Shown piece after piece: positions 1 to 11,297 of a DNA stretch of 64,000 bases. Origin of the DNA: Athripsodes cinereus (Eukaryota > Arthropoda > Insecta > Trichoptera > Leptoceridae); contig OX388305.1 in NCBI GenBank assembly GCA_947579605.1, forward strand, positions 32,811,542 to 32,875,541, read 5' to 3'. Every line of letters begins with the position of its first letter. Position 1 is the first letter of the stretch. The translations under genes and the position numbers were made by a program. The notes under the pieces were generated by a model that made no database searches, had not been told where the DNA came from, and was given only the letters and a program-made list of their open reading frames with translations.

Positions 1-28
1 ACTAATTACAAACTCAAATTAAATTACA

Positions 29-610
29 CTAATCACACAATCGTTCACTAATCATAAACTTCTTCAATTCCCTCTTAAAGACATTAAGGCTCGCTGTGGA
101 CTTAATTATTTCTGGGAGTGAATTATATGCCAGTGATGCAGTGTATATACTATATACAACTGTATCTCGCTCTATTGGTTCTAGGATAGTCCATTCTGAT
201 ATGTTCTCTCTGTCTTGTTTGGTAATTATGTATCGCACCGGCTGTCACAATATCAATATTAGTTTTAGTAAGTTCATTTCTTAATTTAAAAATCATCTTA
301 GCTTTTTCTGTCAGTATTAATTCCTCCAGATTATATTCTTTAGTCATTTCATATAAGTCAGCAGTTCTTGTGTATCTATTTAATTTGTATACTATTTTTA
401 TTGCTTTATTCATTGCTCTTTGTATTTTGTTCCTCAACTGGGTGCTACACTGTGACCATACTTATATTCCATATGTGATCTGAGGTAATATAAATGCGTT
501 ATAAATAATCTTTTTAGTTTCCAAATTGAAAAAATCTTTTCTTTTCATTATGCCAATGATTCCAGAAATCATAGCTTTATACTTATAATTTCTAGGACCC
601 TCTTTAGAGG
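29..610 (-). pseudogene. LINE reverse transcriptase C-terminal remnant (CR1/Jockey type)
   Basis: Read on the minus strand, this is the end of a non-LTR retrotransposon polymerase. From high to low coordinates there is a KDFFNLETKKIIYNAFILPQ-like stretch, then ITYGI and VWSQ (the thumb region that usually reads YG..VWG), then LRNKIQRAMNKAIKIVY, and a terminal block with YNSLPEIIKSTASLNVFKRE. That last block matches the usual 'WNSLP..I....SL..FK' ending of CR1/Jockey proteins. The reading frame changes at least once, near position 230, and a stop interrupts it near 470, so the copy is dead. No catalytic YADD/FADD block is left, so the 5' part is missing. The same domain end recurs at 34.35-34.8 kb. 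The clade is inferred from the C-terminal pattern only. Confidence 0.7.
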
Positions 611-2119
611 TAGGTACTCTGTGATTTCGTCTTATTTTCAAGATTCTTTGATATTAAAAATAAATTATATATTACGCTTATCCGTGCTGGTGGAATGACG
701 CGGGCTGATGTACCAATTCCAAAGATACGGAAGGCATGTCGCCACGGAGAATCCGAGTAGATAATAATAATTCATAACACAATTCAGCGTACTCAACCAT
801 CCAAATAATTTTATTTAACGTGGCAAATTGTAGCTATTCAAGTCTTCTAATTCATGCAACCAAGCATGAAACGAAGCCTAATTCAAATACTGTTTAATCC
901 AAAAATTACTTGCTGCTGTAAATGTGCATCTTCAATACCTTCTAATTTTTCAATCCACCATCTTCTCATTACTTGACCGATGTTATTTTAACTATATTTA
1001 ATTTCTTTTGTTTTGTCGTACCTTCTACTCCACGATCTTAAAGATTTTATATTTACCATTGTTTCTTCCACCTATGTGACCAACACATTGCTACTTTATC
1101 CATGAATTGAAGAATAAACTACAAAAAAAGCTCATTATTCAAACATTGAAAATGTAACACTCGTTTGTTCATTATCAATAATAGTAAAGGCTTGTAAGTG
1201 CTTGGCATTCACAATCGTGATGGCTGGGACGTTATTGACATGAATTGATGTCTATTCATATAATGTGTACATAAGTATACACATCTATATGTTTTAATGC
1301 GTGCCATATGAGATACCACACCATAGCTGTGGCATTTTATCACAATCATATATAAAAAATATGATAACGTGACGATGAAGTAACTATATGTATTTTTTTT
1401 ATAAAGCCTTCTGCGTTATAATGATGAACACCACATACATTAAGGGAGGGATTCCCAGCACTTACCCCTGGATGTTTCAAGAACATCAGTTCTCATGTCA
1501 TCCAGTCAATCTAGAGCAAAAGCTTTTTTTTTATCAAAAAGTGTGCTCGAGGTTGTCCTTATGGGATTTCCTCTACAAAACCCACTCGACAATTAAAATA
1601 CTCCCTTGATGTATCCTTGGTGTAAAATCTCCCACCGAGGATGACACACACATTTATACAATATAATACATGATTTTTAAAACAAAAAAAATCTTACGTC
1701 TAGAAATATACATAACTTTTCTTAAGTCTATCTTAAAGTAAACTATTACAAAATTTATATGTGCCTACATACGATTACAAAATATATTTAACTCAACAAG
1801 CAAATGCACATGTTTTATACTCACCAAGGGCAGCAAGGAATAAAAACTCACCTCCTGTGTGGAGAAAAAGCAAATGATAATCACCAAAATGGTATCGTTT
1901 AATACGAGTTTGAGGGAAAATAAGATCGCTTCAATTCGAAATAAAAATCTTGCGTGTCAAAGTGACAAAATAACTAAGCGATGTAAGTTTACAAGACAAT
2001 TTTCTATAACAAATTTTTTTCACATTTTTCTCGATCGTTTGAATATGTGTACAATATTTTAACCTAAGGATGTAGGCAATTTAATTTCCGTCACTGAACA
2101 CATAATATGCGCATTGTTA
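611..2119. other. AT-rich stretch, no supported feature
   Basis: Short ORFs here have AT-driven composition and no recognisable domain. I see no repeat pairing with the rest of the window. Confidence 0.6.
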
Positions 2120-2262
2120 TTATTATTTATTTTATTTTATTCTTCACTGTACATTGTTAACAATAATACAAATTAACATAGAAAATATCATTTATACAAT
2201 TTAATGTACAGAGGGCGGAGTTTATCGCTAAAATGCGATGTCTTCCAACTAACCCGGTAATA
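2120..2262 (-). repeat. LINE 3' tail with hairpin
   Basis: On the minus strand this ends in an (A/T)-rich tail of the AATAAAATAAAATAAA kind. It contains the inverted pair TCGC...GCGA followed by TAAACTC and GCCCTC. A near copy lies at 44.67-44.82 kb, and more diverged relatives at 16.1, 36.9, 60.2 and 60.4 kb keep the same hairpin position. Only the 3' untranslated end is present, as expected for heavy 5' truncation on insertion. Confidence 0.65.
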
Positions 2263-2629
2263 CAGTATTTAACCAATCCATAGAAGTCGGATTAACTCAT
2301 ACAATTATAGATACTGTGCAGATAATATGCGACATTATGTTTATTAAATTCTCATATGTATTTAATTTGCATGATTTATTTACGTCAATAAATATTTAAT
2401 TTAGCACTGTTATATTCGTAATTAAATTAAATTAATTAAATCAGAGTTGAATGAAGTATTCTCATATTCAAATAATGCGATTAAAACTTTATAATATTAC
2501 CTATATTATATTATATACATTAGATATATAACTTAATTGATGAATTTATATTATGTATTGTACATACAACATGCGAGCGAGTATATTTTATGGGAGTGAA
2601 TTTAATATGACAATATGTTAAAATTAATT
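2263..2629. other. AT-rich stretch, no supported feature
   Basis: Very AT-rich sequence between a LINE tail and the duplicated 729-bp segment. Nothing recognisable. Confidence 0.6.
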
Positions 2630-3358
2630 AAATAAATTATGAAATTAATAATCTCATTACAAAGTTTTACGCAAATGCCGATTATTTCATTGTAATAATT
2701 GTGCCATACCGAAAGAACTTTTTGTGTGTGTTTTGTTTGTCAATATTTTTATTATATTTGTTTTTCTTCGCTTTACCAATCACAAAGTTAGTAGGTACGA
2801 TATAATGAAAAGCTTACTTTTTATTACAAGGAATGAGATTATGTGAGTTAGAGAGATTATCTTTCTTCCGGATAAGTTATTGTTATTTCTTTCTCTCATC
2901 ATAATTTTAGGATAACAATAAGCAGTAAGAAAGCTTTTTACTCATTTATTTCTAAGAGCCTTTTTGTCTGTTTTTGACAATGAGTCTATTATTTTTTGTA
3001 TGTTCGGTACCTAACAAACAAACATCGATATTTTAAGAGCACAAGGTAAAAAGCGCCCCAATAAGAAGCAATTTCAAAATAGCACTATTACATTTGTTTT
3101 TACTCAGCTCTGTGTATACAAATATCTAATTATTTTCTGAAAAGTGAAAAGGATAGGACAAATAATAATACTTTATATTTGGAGTGAATCAAATTCTCGG
3201 TTCGTGCATTTTTTTCTGTGATGAAGAATACCCATTCATCAGAAATGTATCCAACACTATAAAGGAAGTTGATTGTAAAGATGTTGATCCTTACATCTAC
3301 GGAAAGGAAAAAATCTTTTCATATTATATTATTATATGTACCTTTATTCATTCCATTT
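2630..3358 (+). repeat. 729-bp segment, copy 1 (probable donor)
   Basis: This segment recurs in the same orientation at 4761-5489 with a constant offset of 2131, so there is no net indel. The one difference I found is C at 3119 against G at 5250. Copy 1 sits in continuous flanking sequence, while copy 2 interrupts a mariner element, so copy 1 is the likely source. I see no TIRs, poly-A tail or target duplication at its ends, so it does not look like a transposon in its own right. An ORF of about 100 codons (3184-3492) crosses its right end. It lacks a proper ATG at its 5' limit and I do not recognise it. Confidence 0.85.
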
Positions 3359-3799
3359 ATTTTGTGATGAGGAAACATTTGATGTTATTTTTTATATTGT
3401 CGACAATGTGCACAAGAGGACTGAGAAAAAATACGTCATCTATTTGTCGTAAAGTAACGAAAAATGTTGGTCATTCGTTTAGTATTAAATGACTAAAAAC
3501 GTTGCGACAAAGTTAGCGGGAATGTAAACAATAGAGTGACTTATATTATAGTCTTATTATTATCTTACAAATTATATTTCCAAGACGAACTTGTCATTGG
3601 AGTATTTGCCAAAAGTAACAAAGTTATAACGTACATTATATTATATATTATTGTGGTTGAGTATTGTCTGTTTTAGTATGTAGATATTGGTGTATGAGAG
3701 CGAAATAAAACATTGCACCCTACTTATTTGTAAATATTATAAAATATGCTACACAGAATAGAATAAAACCCATAAATATCCTTTGAAATTGATAATATG
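3359..3799. other. no supported feature
   Basis: AT-rich sequence. The ORF from 3184 runs in to 3492 but has no known domain. Confidence 0.55.
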
Positions 3800-4017
3800 G
3801 TCTTCAACAATGATGTGTTTCATCAAATATTATCGAATAATTTATTTATATTATGTAGGTATATAATCACATTGTTTTTGGTTTCTGTATTGTTGCTTTT
3901 TGCCGTGGTTACTCCTGTTTTGTTGAATTCGCTTTTATGTAGATACTTTTTATATATTTTTTTACCTACATGTAAAAAGCTGACGCCGTATATTGAAATA
4001 AAATAAAATAAATAAAA
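3800..4017 (+). repeat. LINE 3' untranslated tail
   Basis: The end, around 3970-4017, reads ACATGTAAAA, then ACGCCGTATA, ATTGAAATAAA and an A-rich AAATA tail. The well-preserved LINE ending at 53.45 kb has the same order (ACATGTAAAA, ACGCCGTATA, ATTGAAATAAATAAATAAA). This is a 5'-truncated piece of that LINE family or a sister family. The upstream edge is a guess. SINE-A begins almost directly after the tail. Confidence 0.55.
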
Positions 4018-4028
4018 TGTATTTGACG

Positions 4029-4240
4029 ACCGGTGTGGCGTGGAGGTAACGCACTTGCCTTTGAGTCACGAGGTCCCGGGTTCGATTCCCGGCCAGGCAA
4101 AGTGAAGAATGACCTTTTTCAAATTATCCTGGGTCTTGGTGTTACATGTATATGTGTGTATCGTCGCGTTAGTACCCATAATACAAGATAAATCTAATTT
4201 TGGGACTAGCTCGATTTGTGTGAAATAACATAAAAATCAA
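4029..4240 (+). mobile_element. tRNA-derived SINE (SINE-A), copy 1
   Basis: The head resembles a tRNA. It has an A-box-like TGGCGTGGAGGTAACGC and a B box GGTTCGATTCC inside a T-arm-like CCCGGG/CCCGG stem at about 4075-4091. The body continues with GTGAAGAATGACC, a TGTAT-rich middle and GGGACTAGCTCGATTTGTGTG, then a short ATAACAT tail. Two further copies lie on the minus strand at 11.04-11.3 kb and 63.2-63.4 kb. The boxes are the internal RNA polymerase III promoter expected of a SINE. No convincing target duplication was found. Confidence 0.85.
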
Positions 4241-4426
4241 TTTATGAAGCTACTAAAGAAATTATCATGTGGAGTATTCATGAGACTGTTACATCTTCAT
4301 CCTCATCTACATACATACATAGTACATATGAGCTGTGCGGACTGATGATTACCTACGTAATGGCATATAATAACTAAATGGCTACCTTAAATAGCTTACG
4401 GGATGTAGTAAACGATGTCTCTTGTA

Positions 4427-4458
4427 AAGGGTTTTTCAACAAGGACTTTGTTTTTTAA
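4427..4458 (+). repeat. mariner left terminal inverted repeat
   Basis: Begins AAGGGTTTTTCAACAAG directly after the TA at 4425-4426. It matches the reverse complement of 6528-6559 with three mismatches. Confidence 0.92.
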
Positions 4459-4532
4459 AACAAAATAAAACAAAAAAATTTGATGAAGATGATTAAATTT
4501 TTTATTGAATTACAAAGAGAAAAGTTTGGCAA

Positions 4533-4758
4533 TTATGCATGAAAAATGATATCTGACAAATGTCCACCACGAGCACGCTGACAGATGTCGATTCTTTCAT
4601 CAAAGTTTTTAATCACTTTTTGGCAAAATGGCGGGACTATTTCGCTAATCACATCACGGATTTTGAGTTTTAAGGCTGCAATCGATTCGATTGGCTCCGT
4701 ATAGACTCTGTCCTTAACATAGCCCCACAAAAAATAATCCAGTGGCGTTAAATCACAC
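4533..4758 (-). pseudogene. mariner transposase, separated C-terminal part
   Basis: On the minus strand this open frame carries WGYVKDRVYTEPIESIAALK, which is also encoded in the duplicated 100 bp, followed by the unique C-terminus from RDVISEIVPP to DIIFHA and a stop at 4533. It is the natural end of the transposase whose main body is at 5475-6470. The 41 terminal codons (4533-4658) now lie 837 bp away, beyond the insertion. The reading frame is undamaged, so the break came only from the insertion and duplication. Confidence 0.88.
4659..4758 (+). repeat. 100-bp direct repeat flanking the insertion, left copy
   Basis: Identical by eye to 5496-5595 (offset 837). Both copies are mariner transposase sequence. 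The left copy joins 2 extra bases (TA) and then the copied 729-bp segment. Confidence 0.92.
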
Positions 4759-4760
4759 TA

Positions 4761-5489
4761 AAATAAATTATGAAATTAATAATCTCATTACAAAGTTTTA
4801 CGCAAATGCCGATTATTTCATTGTAATAATTGTGCCATACCGAAAGAACTTTTTGTGTGTGTTTTGTTTGTCAATATTTTTATTATATTTGTTTTTCTTC
4901 GCTTTACCAATCACAAAGTTAGTAGGTACGATATAATGAAAAGCTTACTTTTTATTACAAGGAATGAGATTATGTGAGTTAGAGAGATTATCTTTCTTCC
5001 GGATAAGTTATTGTTATTTCTTTCTCTCATCATAATTTTAGGATAACAATAAGCAGTAAGAAAGCTTTTTACTCATTTATTTCTAAGAGCCTTTTTGTCT
5101 GTTTTTGACAATGAGTCTATTATTTTTTGTATGTTCGGTACCTAACAAACAAACATCGATATTTTAAGAGCACAAGGTAAAAAGCGCCCCAATAAGAAGC
5201 AATTTCAAAATAGCACTATTACATTTGTTTTTACTCAGCTCTGTGTATAGAAATATCTAATTATTTTCTGAAAAGTGAAAAGGATAGGACAAATAATAAT
5301 ACTTTATATTTGGAGTGAATCAAATTCTCGGTTCGTGCATTTTTTTCTGTGATGAAGAATACCCATTCATCAGAAATGTATCCAACACTATAAAGGAAGT
5401 TGATTGTAAAGATGTTGATCCTTACATCTACGGAAAGGAAAAAATCTTTTCATATTATATTATTATATGTACCTTTATTCATTCCATTT
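4761..5489 (+). repeat. 729-bp segment, copy 2, inserted in mariner
   Basis: This copy of 2630-3358 is placed inside the transposase gene. It is bordered by two unmatched bases (TA, 4759-4760) on the left and six (CCAGCA, 5490-5495) on the right, then by the 100-bp direct repeats. The only difference from copy 1 that I see is G at 5250. Either a recent templated insertion or an assembly artefact could produce this. Confidence 0.88.
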
Positions 5490-6470
5490 CCAGCAGATTT
5501 TGAGTTTTAAGGCTGCAATCGATTCGATTGGCTCCGTATAGACTCTGTCCTTAACATAGCCCCACAAAAAATAATCCAGTGGCGTTAAATCACACGATCT
5601 GGCTGGCCACTTAACAGCTGAGTTTCGTGAAATCATGCGATCGGGAAATTTGGTTTGCAATAAATTGATCGTTTCATTGGCTGTGTGACATGTGGCACCG
5701 TCCTGTTGAAACCACATGTCAGTGATATCCACGTCATCAATAATAGGCCAAAATTGAGTTGTCAACATCTTGCGATAGCGTGATCCATTGACCGTTACCG
5801 CATTTCCAGTCTCATCTTCGAAAAAAAACGGCCCAATCACGCCTCCAGACCATATAGCGCACCATACAGTGACACGCTGAGCATGCAACGGCTTCTCAAT
5901 AATTGCTCTAGGATTTTCAGAAGCCCAAATGCGGCAATTTTGCTTGTTGACGTACCCTGACAAGTGAAAATGGGCTTCGTCTGAAAAAATGATTTTTTCA
6001 GAAAAACCAGCGGGTTGTTCCTGAATGAATTGAGCGAATCTACGGCGATTTGAATGGTCGTTCGGCTTCAATTCCTGCACCAGTTGAACCTTGTAAGGCT
6101 TCAAAGCCAAATCCTTACGCAAAATTCGCCATGTGGTGGTTTTGGATAACCCCAATTGTCGAGAACGTCGAGGAATTGACAAATTTGGATCTGCTTCAAC
6201 ACTGTGGCTCACGGCTGCGATGTTTTCAGTTGAACGACCCGGTCGTACACGCGTTGGTGTTAACACATTTTGTATCGAGCCTGTTGACTCAAATTTAGCG
6301 ACCAAATTCTTAATAGCGGTCTCAGAAGGACGATTATGTTGTCCGAAAATATCACGATTTTGACGAAATGTCACTTTAGCAGAACCACCATTTTCATAAT
6401 GGATTTTAATTATTTTAATGCGATTTTCAAGCGAAATTGAATTCATTGCAACAATTGCCAATGCATCCAC
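5475..6470 (-). pseudogene. mariner transposase (DD41D), C-terminally truncated
   Basis: The 331-codon ORF encodes a DDE/D transposase that would bind the TIRs and move the element by cut and paste. The start is probably the second Met (residue 9, MNSISLENR), because mariner proteins usually begin near there. Residues about 10-120 form the paired helix-turn-helix DNA-binding region, including a GRPR-like VRPGRS near 75-80 and SKTTTWRILRK near 109-119. The catalytic residues visible are D164 (FSDEAHF), D257 (QQDGATCHT) and D299 (DLTPLDYFLWG). There are 41 residues between the last two, the rosa-type DD41D signature rather than DD34D. After KLKI at residue 325 the frame runs into inserted sequence (CWKWNE, stop). 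The active site is complete but the C-terminus is lost. Confidence 0.93.
5496..5595 (+). repeat. 100-bp direct repeat flanking the insertion, right copy
   Basis: Identical by eye to 4659-4758. It re-enters the mariner sequence and continues without a gap into the rest of the transposase gene. Confidence 0.92.
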
Positions 6471-6527
6471 TACGAATACGCCAAAAAATTAAATGTCAAA
6501 ACTATCATGTTGCTGGTGTTGCCACAA

Positions 6528-6559
6528 TTAAAAAACAAAGTTCTTGTTGAACAACCCGT
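6528..6559 (-). repeat. mariner right terminal inverted repeat
   Basis: Ends in CTTGTTGAACAACCCGT and is followed by the TA duplication at 6560-6561. It pairs with 4427-4458. Confidence 0.92.
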
Positions 6560-6561
6560 TA

Positions 6562-9500
6562 TATGTCATGTACATAATATATTACATCTAAATTGTCATT
6601 CGTGATTTAAATGAACAAAAAGAACAGCTATTTTTCACGAGCGATTAATAACGTAGGATTTAGATACAGTGTGTAACTGGAAAAGTGTATTGCTTAGATT
6701 AAATATGTATGTGAGGATTTGTATTGATATCCAATATATATATTTGCTACGAAATCCCCGGATAATACAGTTGTTTGTGATTTTTCCATTTTCGTATCTC
6801 TTCAATAAAGTATATTATCATTGGCTGGTACACCTGCACCTACCAATACACGCTACAAATGAATAAAATATTTTTCTCTATTATTATATTACACAATATA
6901 TTGATATTCTACTTCATATTCAACTTATATAATAATTATTGTCATATGAAATCAAATAATTTGTATCCTCCGAACAAACAATACAAGTTTGTACTATTGA
7001 GTATTTACATTATTATGAAATAAAATAGATACTTTCATTAAGTTGTAAAGGTTATATTACATGTAATAAATATATTATGCTATTGTTTGGTATTAACCCA
7101 CATAACCTTTTTGATTGGGTTTTTACTTGGACATGCTCAATTATGTTGGCTTTTTCCCAATAGAAGCAATAATATGTAACAGATGTTATAGATAGAACAT
7201 GTAATTAGTTTTTACAGATACGGTTTGTTGTGTGAATCCCAATCATTATATTAAATGTCGTTATAAACTTACTAACATTTACAAGAAAAACTTGTAGAAA
7301 TTTATTTCGATAGGGGTAAAACGAACGTCGAATATAAACAATGAAAAACATTGGAATGTTAAATGGTTTCTAAAATATGTTTGAAGGACCTAAGTAGTAT
7401 GTACGAGTATGTGGATGATAAAATTACACACAGAAAACATTAAAAGTATAAAAATGTAACAATGTATATAATCATCTAACACTTCGTGACAATTTGAAAA
7501 GGCCATCATTAATTGTTCTCTGACAAAGTTATCGAATTCAGAACCTCGTCATTCAAAGACAAAAAGGTTGTATCACACACACACATCATCGGGATAATTT
7601 ATAAATATAAGTTATGTACTTTTAACTTTATACAAGTGTGTTTTCCCAATTTCGAATTAATATTTTCAAATAATTATGCTAATAGGATAAACATAGAAAA
7701 CATTTACAATATATAATACGAATGCGCAATAGTTTCGAATATTTTATACATTTTCAATATTAAAAATTATTTTGGAAAATAATGCACTAATTTATGGTAA
7801 AATTTATACTGTAACCAAAAACTGATACGCAAGTTTTAATCCCTTATCGTAATGGTTTAATTAGAAAATAATATTGTAACTAATACTTTATTATGTTATT
7901 CATTATAAATATGGTAGGTACGTTTTTGTGTTCTTCAGGAATAATTGTGATCTTAAAACCGGTCTCATATCGTCTCGTGATCTCTTCAAATATTATGTAA
8001 GTGCTCGGTTAGTTTGCCTTTATTAAATAGGTCAAGAGGAATTAACAACATGTCTCTGGAAGTCAAGAGACATAAAACACACAATCCGTCTCATTACCTA
8101 AGGGTTGTCATTATGTGAAGAATAGTATGGCACGGCTGCTGAAAACCGAATATATTCATTAATCATTTAGAGGGTGAAATTAAAATTAGCATTTTCTTTT
8201 CATTATTATTTTAATGTTAGTAATTTGTAACTTCTACGACTTTTGATGATGGTTTTGTTAAATTTTGATTAACTTTCATTTCCTTAAAATGTTTTACTTT
8301 TAAGTTTTCGTTGGCGTTGTTTGAATAAGGTAGAATTTTAATATTACTTTCTTACCTAGTACAAACTTTTTACAAGCTTTCTGTTTACTCTTTGGGTATA
8401 TAAAATAAAATATACGTAGGCAAATCTCTCATACCGTGAGCTTTAACATGCTCTTGATATTCTCTAAAGTGTGGGCTGGGTGAAAATAATATAGAATGCA
8501 ACATTTTATTTAACTTATATTATGAATTTTTGTAAACGCATCAGTTTAATGAAAATTCTTCTTCACAGTTTTAATACCTATATATCTATAGTATAGAATA
8601 GAAACTACTCAACACTAATTTCATATTGTTATACTTCAATATTATGATATTTTGCTGTTAGTGCTATGCGAGAGAAGATGCAAAGCAAAATAAATTATTC
8701 AACAGAACGTGTTCCCACCCGTTTATTCTTTTATGTATATGGATATAGGTATTATATACACGGGGTAAATGGGTACTTGGTTCACACCATATTGTGTTTC
8801 TTTTGTGTTTGTTATTTTTTAAGTGGAAAAATATATATGTACGTACGTACCAAATAAGAGTAACAACATCTACAATGAAAGCCGAGACGAAACATACGTC
8901 AGCCTGGCTAGCAAACAATAAAATTAACGATCTTTAAATTATAACTTGCGGTAAAATGAGAGACACCATATACATACCATCTATTATAATACTCCAGAGC
9001 GTCGTAAACTTAACCAGCTTTCCAGTAAGTAAATAAATTACCGTTTTTATATAAATTACAGTTGAATTTATTAATTAATAAAATGTGTAATATAATCTCT
9101 ACAATTGATGCGTTTCAATATTATTTATTTGTTAGTTGTAATAAACTAAAGGTTGTTGAGAAATATATAGATGCAATAAATATTATAAGTGAATCTATTT
9201 ATTCCAATTAAGCACGAACTATCTATTTAACAATTGAGGCTACCAGCGCAACAGTAGTAGTGTAAACCACAATTTTCGTTGCTTACGGTTCTGGCATATG
9301 ATACATTCCTTACATCATGAACTTACTTTCAAAGCAAAAGTGGAGCAAGCCACCTTTTGATAGGAAATAAATCAATAAAAATAATGTTCACAAAAAAAAT
9401 CATAAAAGTTTAGCCAAATTTTCATTCCTCATTACCTCATTATTTCTTAAAGAAGTAGTCTGGAGTTACACTACTTTTGCACTGATTGCCTCAATTATAG

Positions 9501-10219
9501 CACACGACCTTCAAATATAATGACAGTATGTTTTTTTATAGGTCATTAAAATATATCTATCTATATTTCAAATGTGTGTTCTAGAAGACACTTTTGAAAT
9601 AAAAGCTCACAGTTTTATTAAGCCTCGTTCACTCCTTTCTCATTTCTATATTATTCTCAGCGGGATAATTCTTCACTTAAGGAGTACTCTTTAAGTTAAA
9701 AGCGTCAGCAAAGCTGTTTTATGTATGGTGTGATCCAATGAAAAACTCAACGTTGTTTGTTTAAGAAAAGTTGCTTTACCAACACTGAATAATTGAAGGC
9801 GATGAATAATAAAAAAATTGTATATATAAATTTCCATATTCAATATAAACTTTCTTGGAAACTCCTGGGATTAGACAAGTAACGACATTTTATATTTTAT
9901 GCTTTGTCAAATTAACAAAATAAGAATATTGTGTGACTCGTCGTACTTTGGTTAAAATATAATAAAAAAATAAGATATGAGAAACAATATTCAAATAATG
10001 CAAAGTAATATTTCAATGTAGATTTTTGAGAACGTAAAAGAAACGTTATTCATTAAAATACCTCAAATCGCTCAAAATAATATCACATAGTTTATATTTG
10101 TAGTTTTTGATGGTGCTTTTCTTATTCTATCATCATGTGCAAAGACGCATCTTTGTTACTTATTGTTCGATGTAGTTTTCGCATTTTATTGGCATTTTCA
10201 CACAACTATGTGAGTGAAG
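6562..10219. other. long AT-rich stretch, no supported feature
   Basis: About 3.7 kb with no recognisable protein, TIR or tRNA-like box. It holds a short (CA)n run near 7575 and TACG-type repeats near 8838. ORFs of 60-85 codons are low-complexity or lack known motifs. An intron or intergenic DNA is equally possible. Confidence 0.6.
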
Positions 10220-10389
10220 ATATTAAGGGCAAAATAGGTAAGACAAGTGTTTTATTCTACTATTGATTTATTCGACGAAAGACGTCTCTCTCGTCGAATA
10301 AATCAATAGTAGAATAAAACACTTGTCTTATTTATTTCGCTATGGAATTCTACTACCTAAACACCGACACAGGGAATATATTAAGGGCA
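10220..10389. repeat. perfect 40-bp inverted repeat between 12-bp direct repeats
   Basis: Arms 10239-10278 and 10291-10330 are exact reverse complements (40 of 40), separated by 12 bp that include the palindrome GACGTC. Allowing two G:U pairs and one mismatch, an RNA stem could reach about 10229-10340. The hairpin lies between direct copies of ATATTAAGGGCA at 10220-10231 and 10378-10389. It could be a small foldback insertion with its target duplication, or a source of double-stranded RNA. There is no coding content. Confidence 0.85.
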
Positions 10390-11040
10390 CAATCATGAAG
10401 ATGGTGTTAGTTGACATGACATGACAATTGTATTCTCAAAAAATGTCAAACATAATAAATAGTTTGAAACAGGAATCGGTGAACGTACCATGAGCAAACT
10501 GCTATTAAACCAGCCTAAGACAATTCGGTAACATCGGTACATCATTTCTGTACCCTATGAAAGAGAGTTTGCACAATCTGTTCGTTACGAAAATGAGGTG
10601 TTTGTTGAGAACCATTTTTAATGCTCTTTTATTTTATATTTTGTAGAAATAATGTGATCCAATTTCTTTTTTTTGTAAACAGATATTTTATGTTAAAATA
10701 TTTGATTATTTCTAAAAGTATTGGATTTTCTAAAATTCAAATATTTAACATTTCATTGGACTTTTGTCAAGCGTGAATTAGTACAGAGTACAGACAGAAA
10801 TATAAGAAGGCTTTATTTATTCTCAAGTGTTGGGCTAGCTCCTTATATCCACTCAGTGATTCGTCATCACTGTAGAGGGAGTCGTTGAGCGTAAAGAACT
10901 TGAATCAACAGCTGTTGTAAGCCGTTTGCATAAATCTTCCATTATATTTATTTTACGAAGGTACTTGATATTTGCATTTAGAAGTGAAATAATAAAATTT
11001 CAAAATTAAATTTACTGCGTCTAATGACAATTAAATGTAT
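10390..11040. other. no supported feature
   Basis: AT-rich sequence between the hairpin and SINE-A copy 2. Nothing recognised. Confidence 0.55.
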
Positions 11041-11297
11041 ATAACATAACATAACATAACATAACATACAAAGACAATTCACACAGATCGAGCCAGTCCC
11101 AAACTAAGATGAATCTTGTATTATGGGTACTAACGCGACGATACACACATATACAATGCACTACACACATATACATGTAACACCCAGACCCACGACAATT
11201 TAAAAAAGGTCATTCTTCACTTTGCCCTGGCCGGGAATCGAACCCGGGACCTCGTGACTCAAAGGCAAGAGCATTACCTCCGCGCCACACCGGCCGA
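11041..11297 (-). mobile_element. SINE-A, copy 2
   Basis: Full-length minus-strand copy. The tRNA-like head is at 11218-11297, with the B-box complement GGAATCGAACC at about 11231-11241. The tail, at the low-coordinate end, is a clean run of ATAAC units (about 11042-11067 on the plus strand). Compared with 4029-4240 it has the same CAAAG junction after the T arm and the same GGGACTGGCTCGAT-type end. The ATAAC unit may be the 3' repeat by which its partner LINE primes. Confidence 0.88.

Larger units (their letters stand above)
4427..6559 (-). mobile_element. mariner element, DD41D (rosa-type), interrupted
   Basis: This is a Tc1/mariner transposon bounded by 32-bp TIRs (4427-4458 and 6528-6559, 29 of 32 matching) and a TA target duplication at 4425-4426 and 6560-6561. 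Subtracting the 837 bp added by the internal insertion leaves about 1.3 kb, the normal mariner size. The transposase runs on the minus strand. The two halves keep open reading frames apart from the insertion, so the element looks young. The family call rests on the spacing of the catalytic aspartates. Loss of the C-terminal 41 codons from the main ORF should make this copy non-autonomous. Confidence 0.93.

Noticed and set aside
3184..3492. ORF of 102 codons crossing the duplicated 729-bp segment
   Set aside because: It begins at GTG with no ATG at the 5' limit, and no domain is recognised. The second copy keeps the frame only because the DNA was duplicated.
4029..4105. tRNA gene
   Set aside because: The A and B boxes are present, but the unit continues into a repeated non-tRNA body found in two other places, so it is a SINE.
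8664..8918. overlapping ORFs on both strands
   Set aside because: AT-biased, reciprocal ORFs with no known motif. Chance frames.
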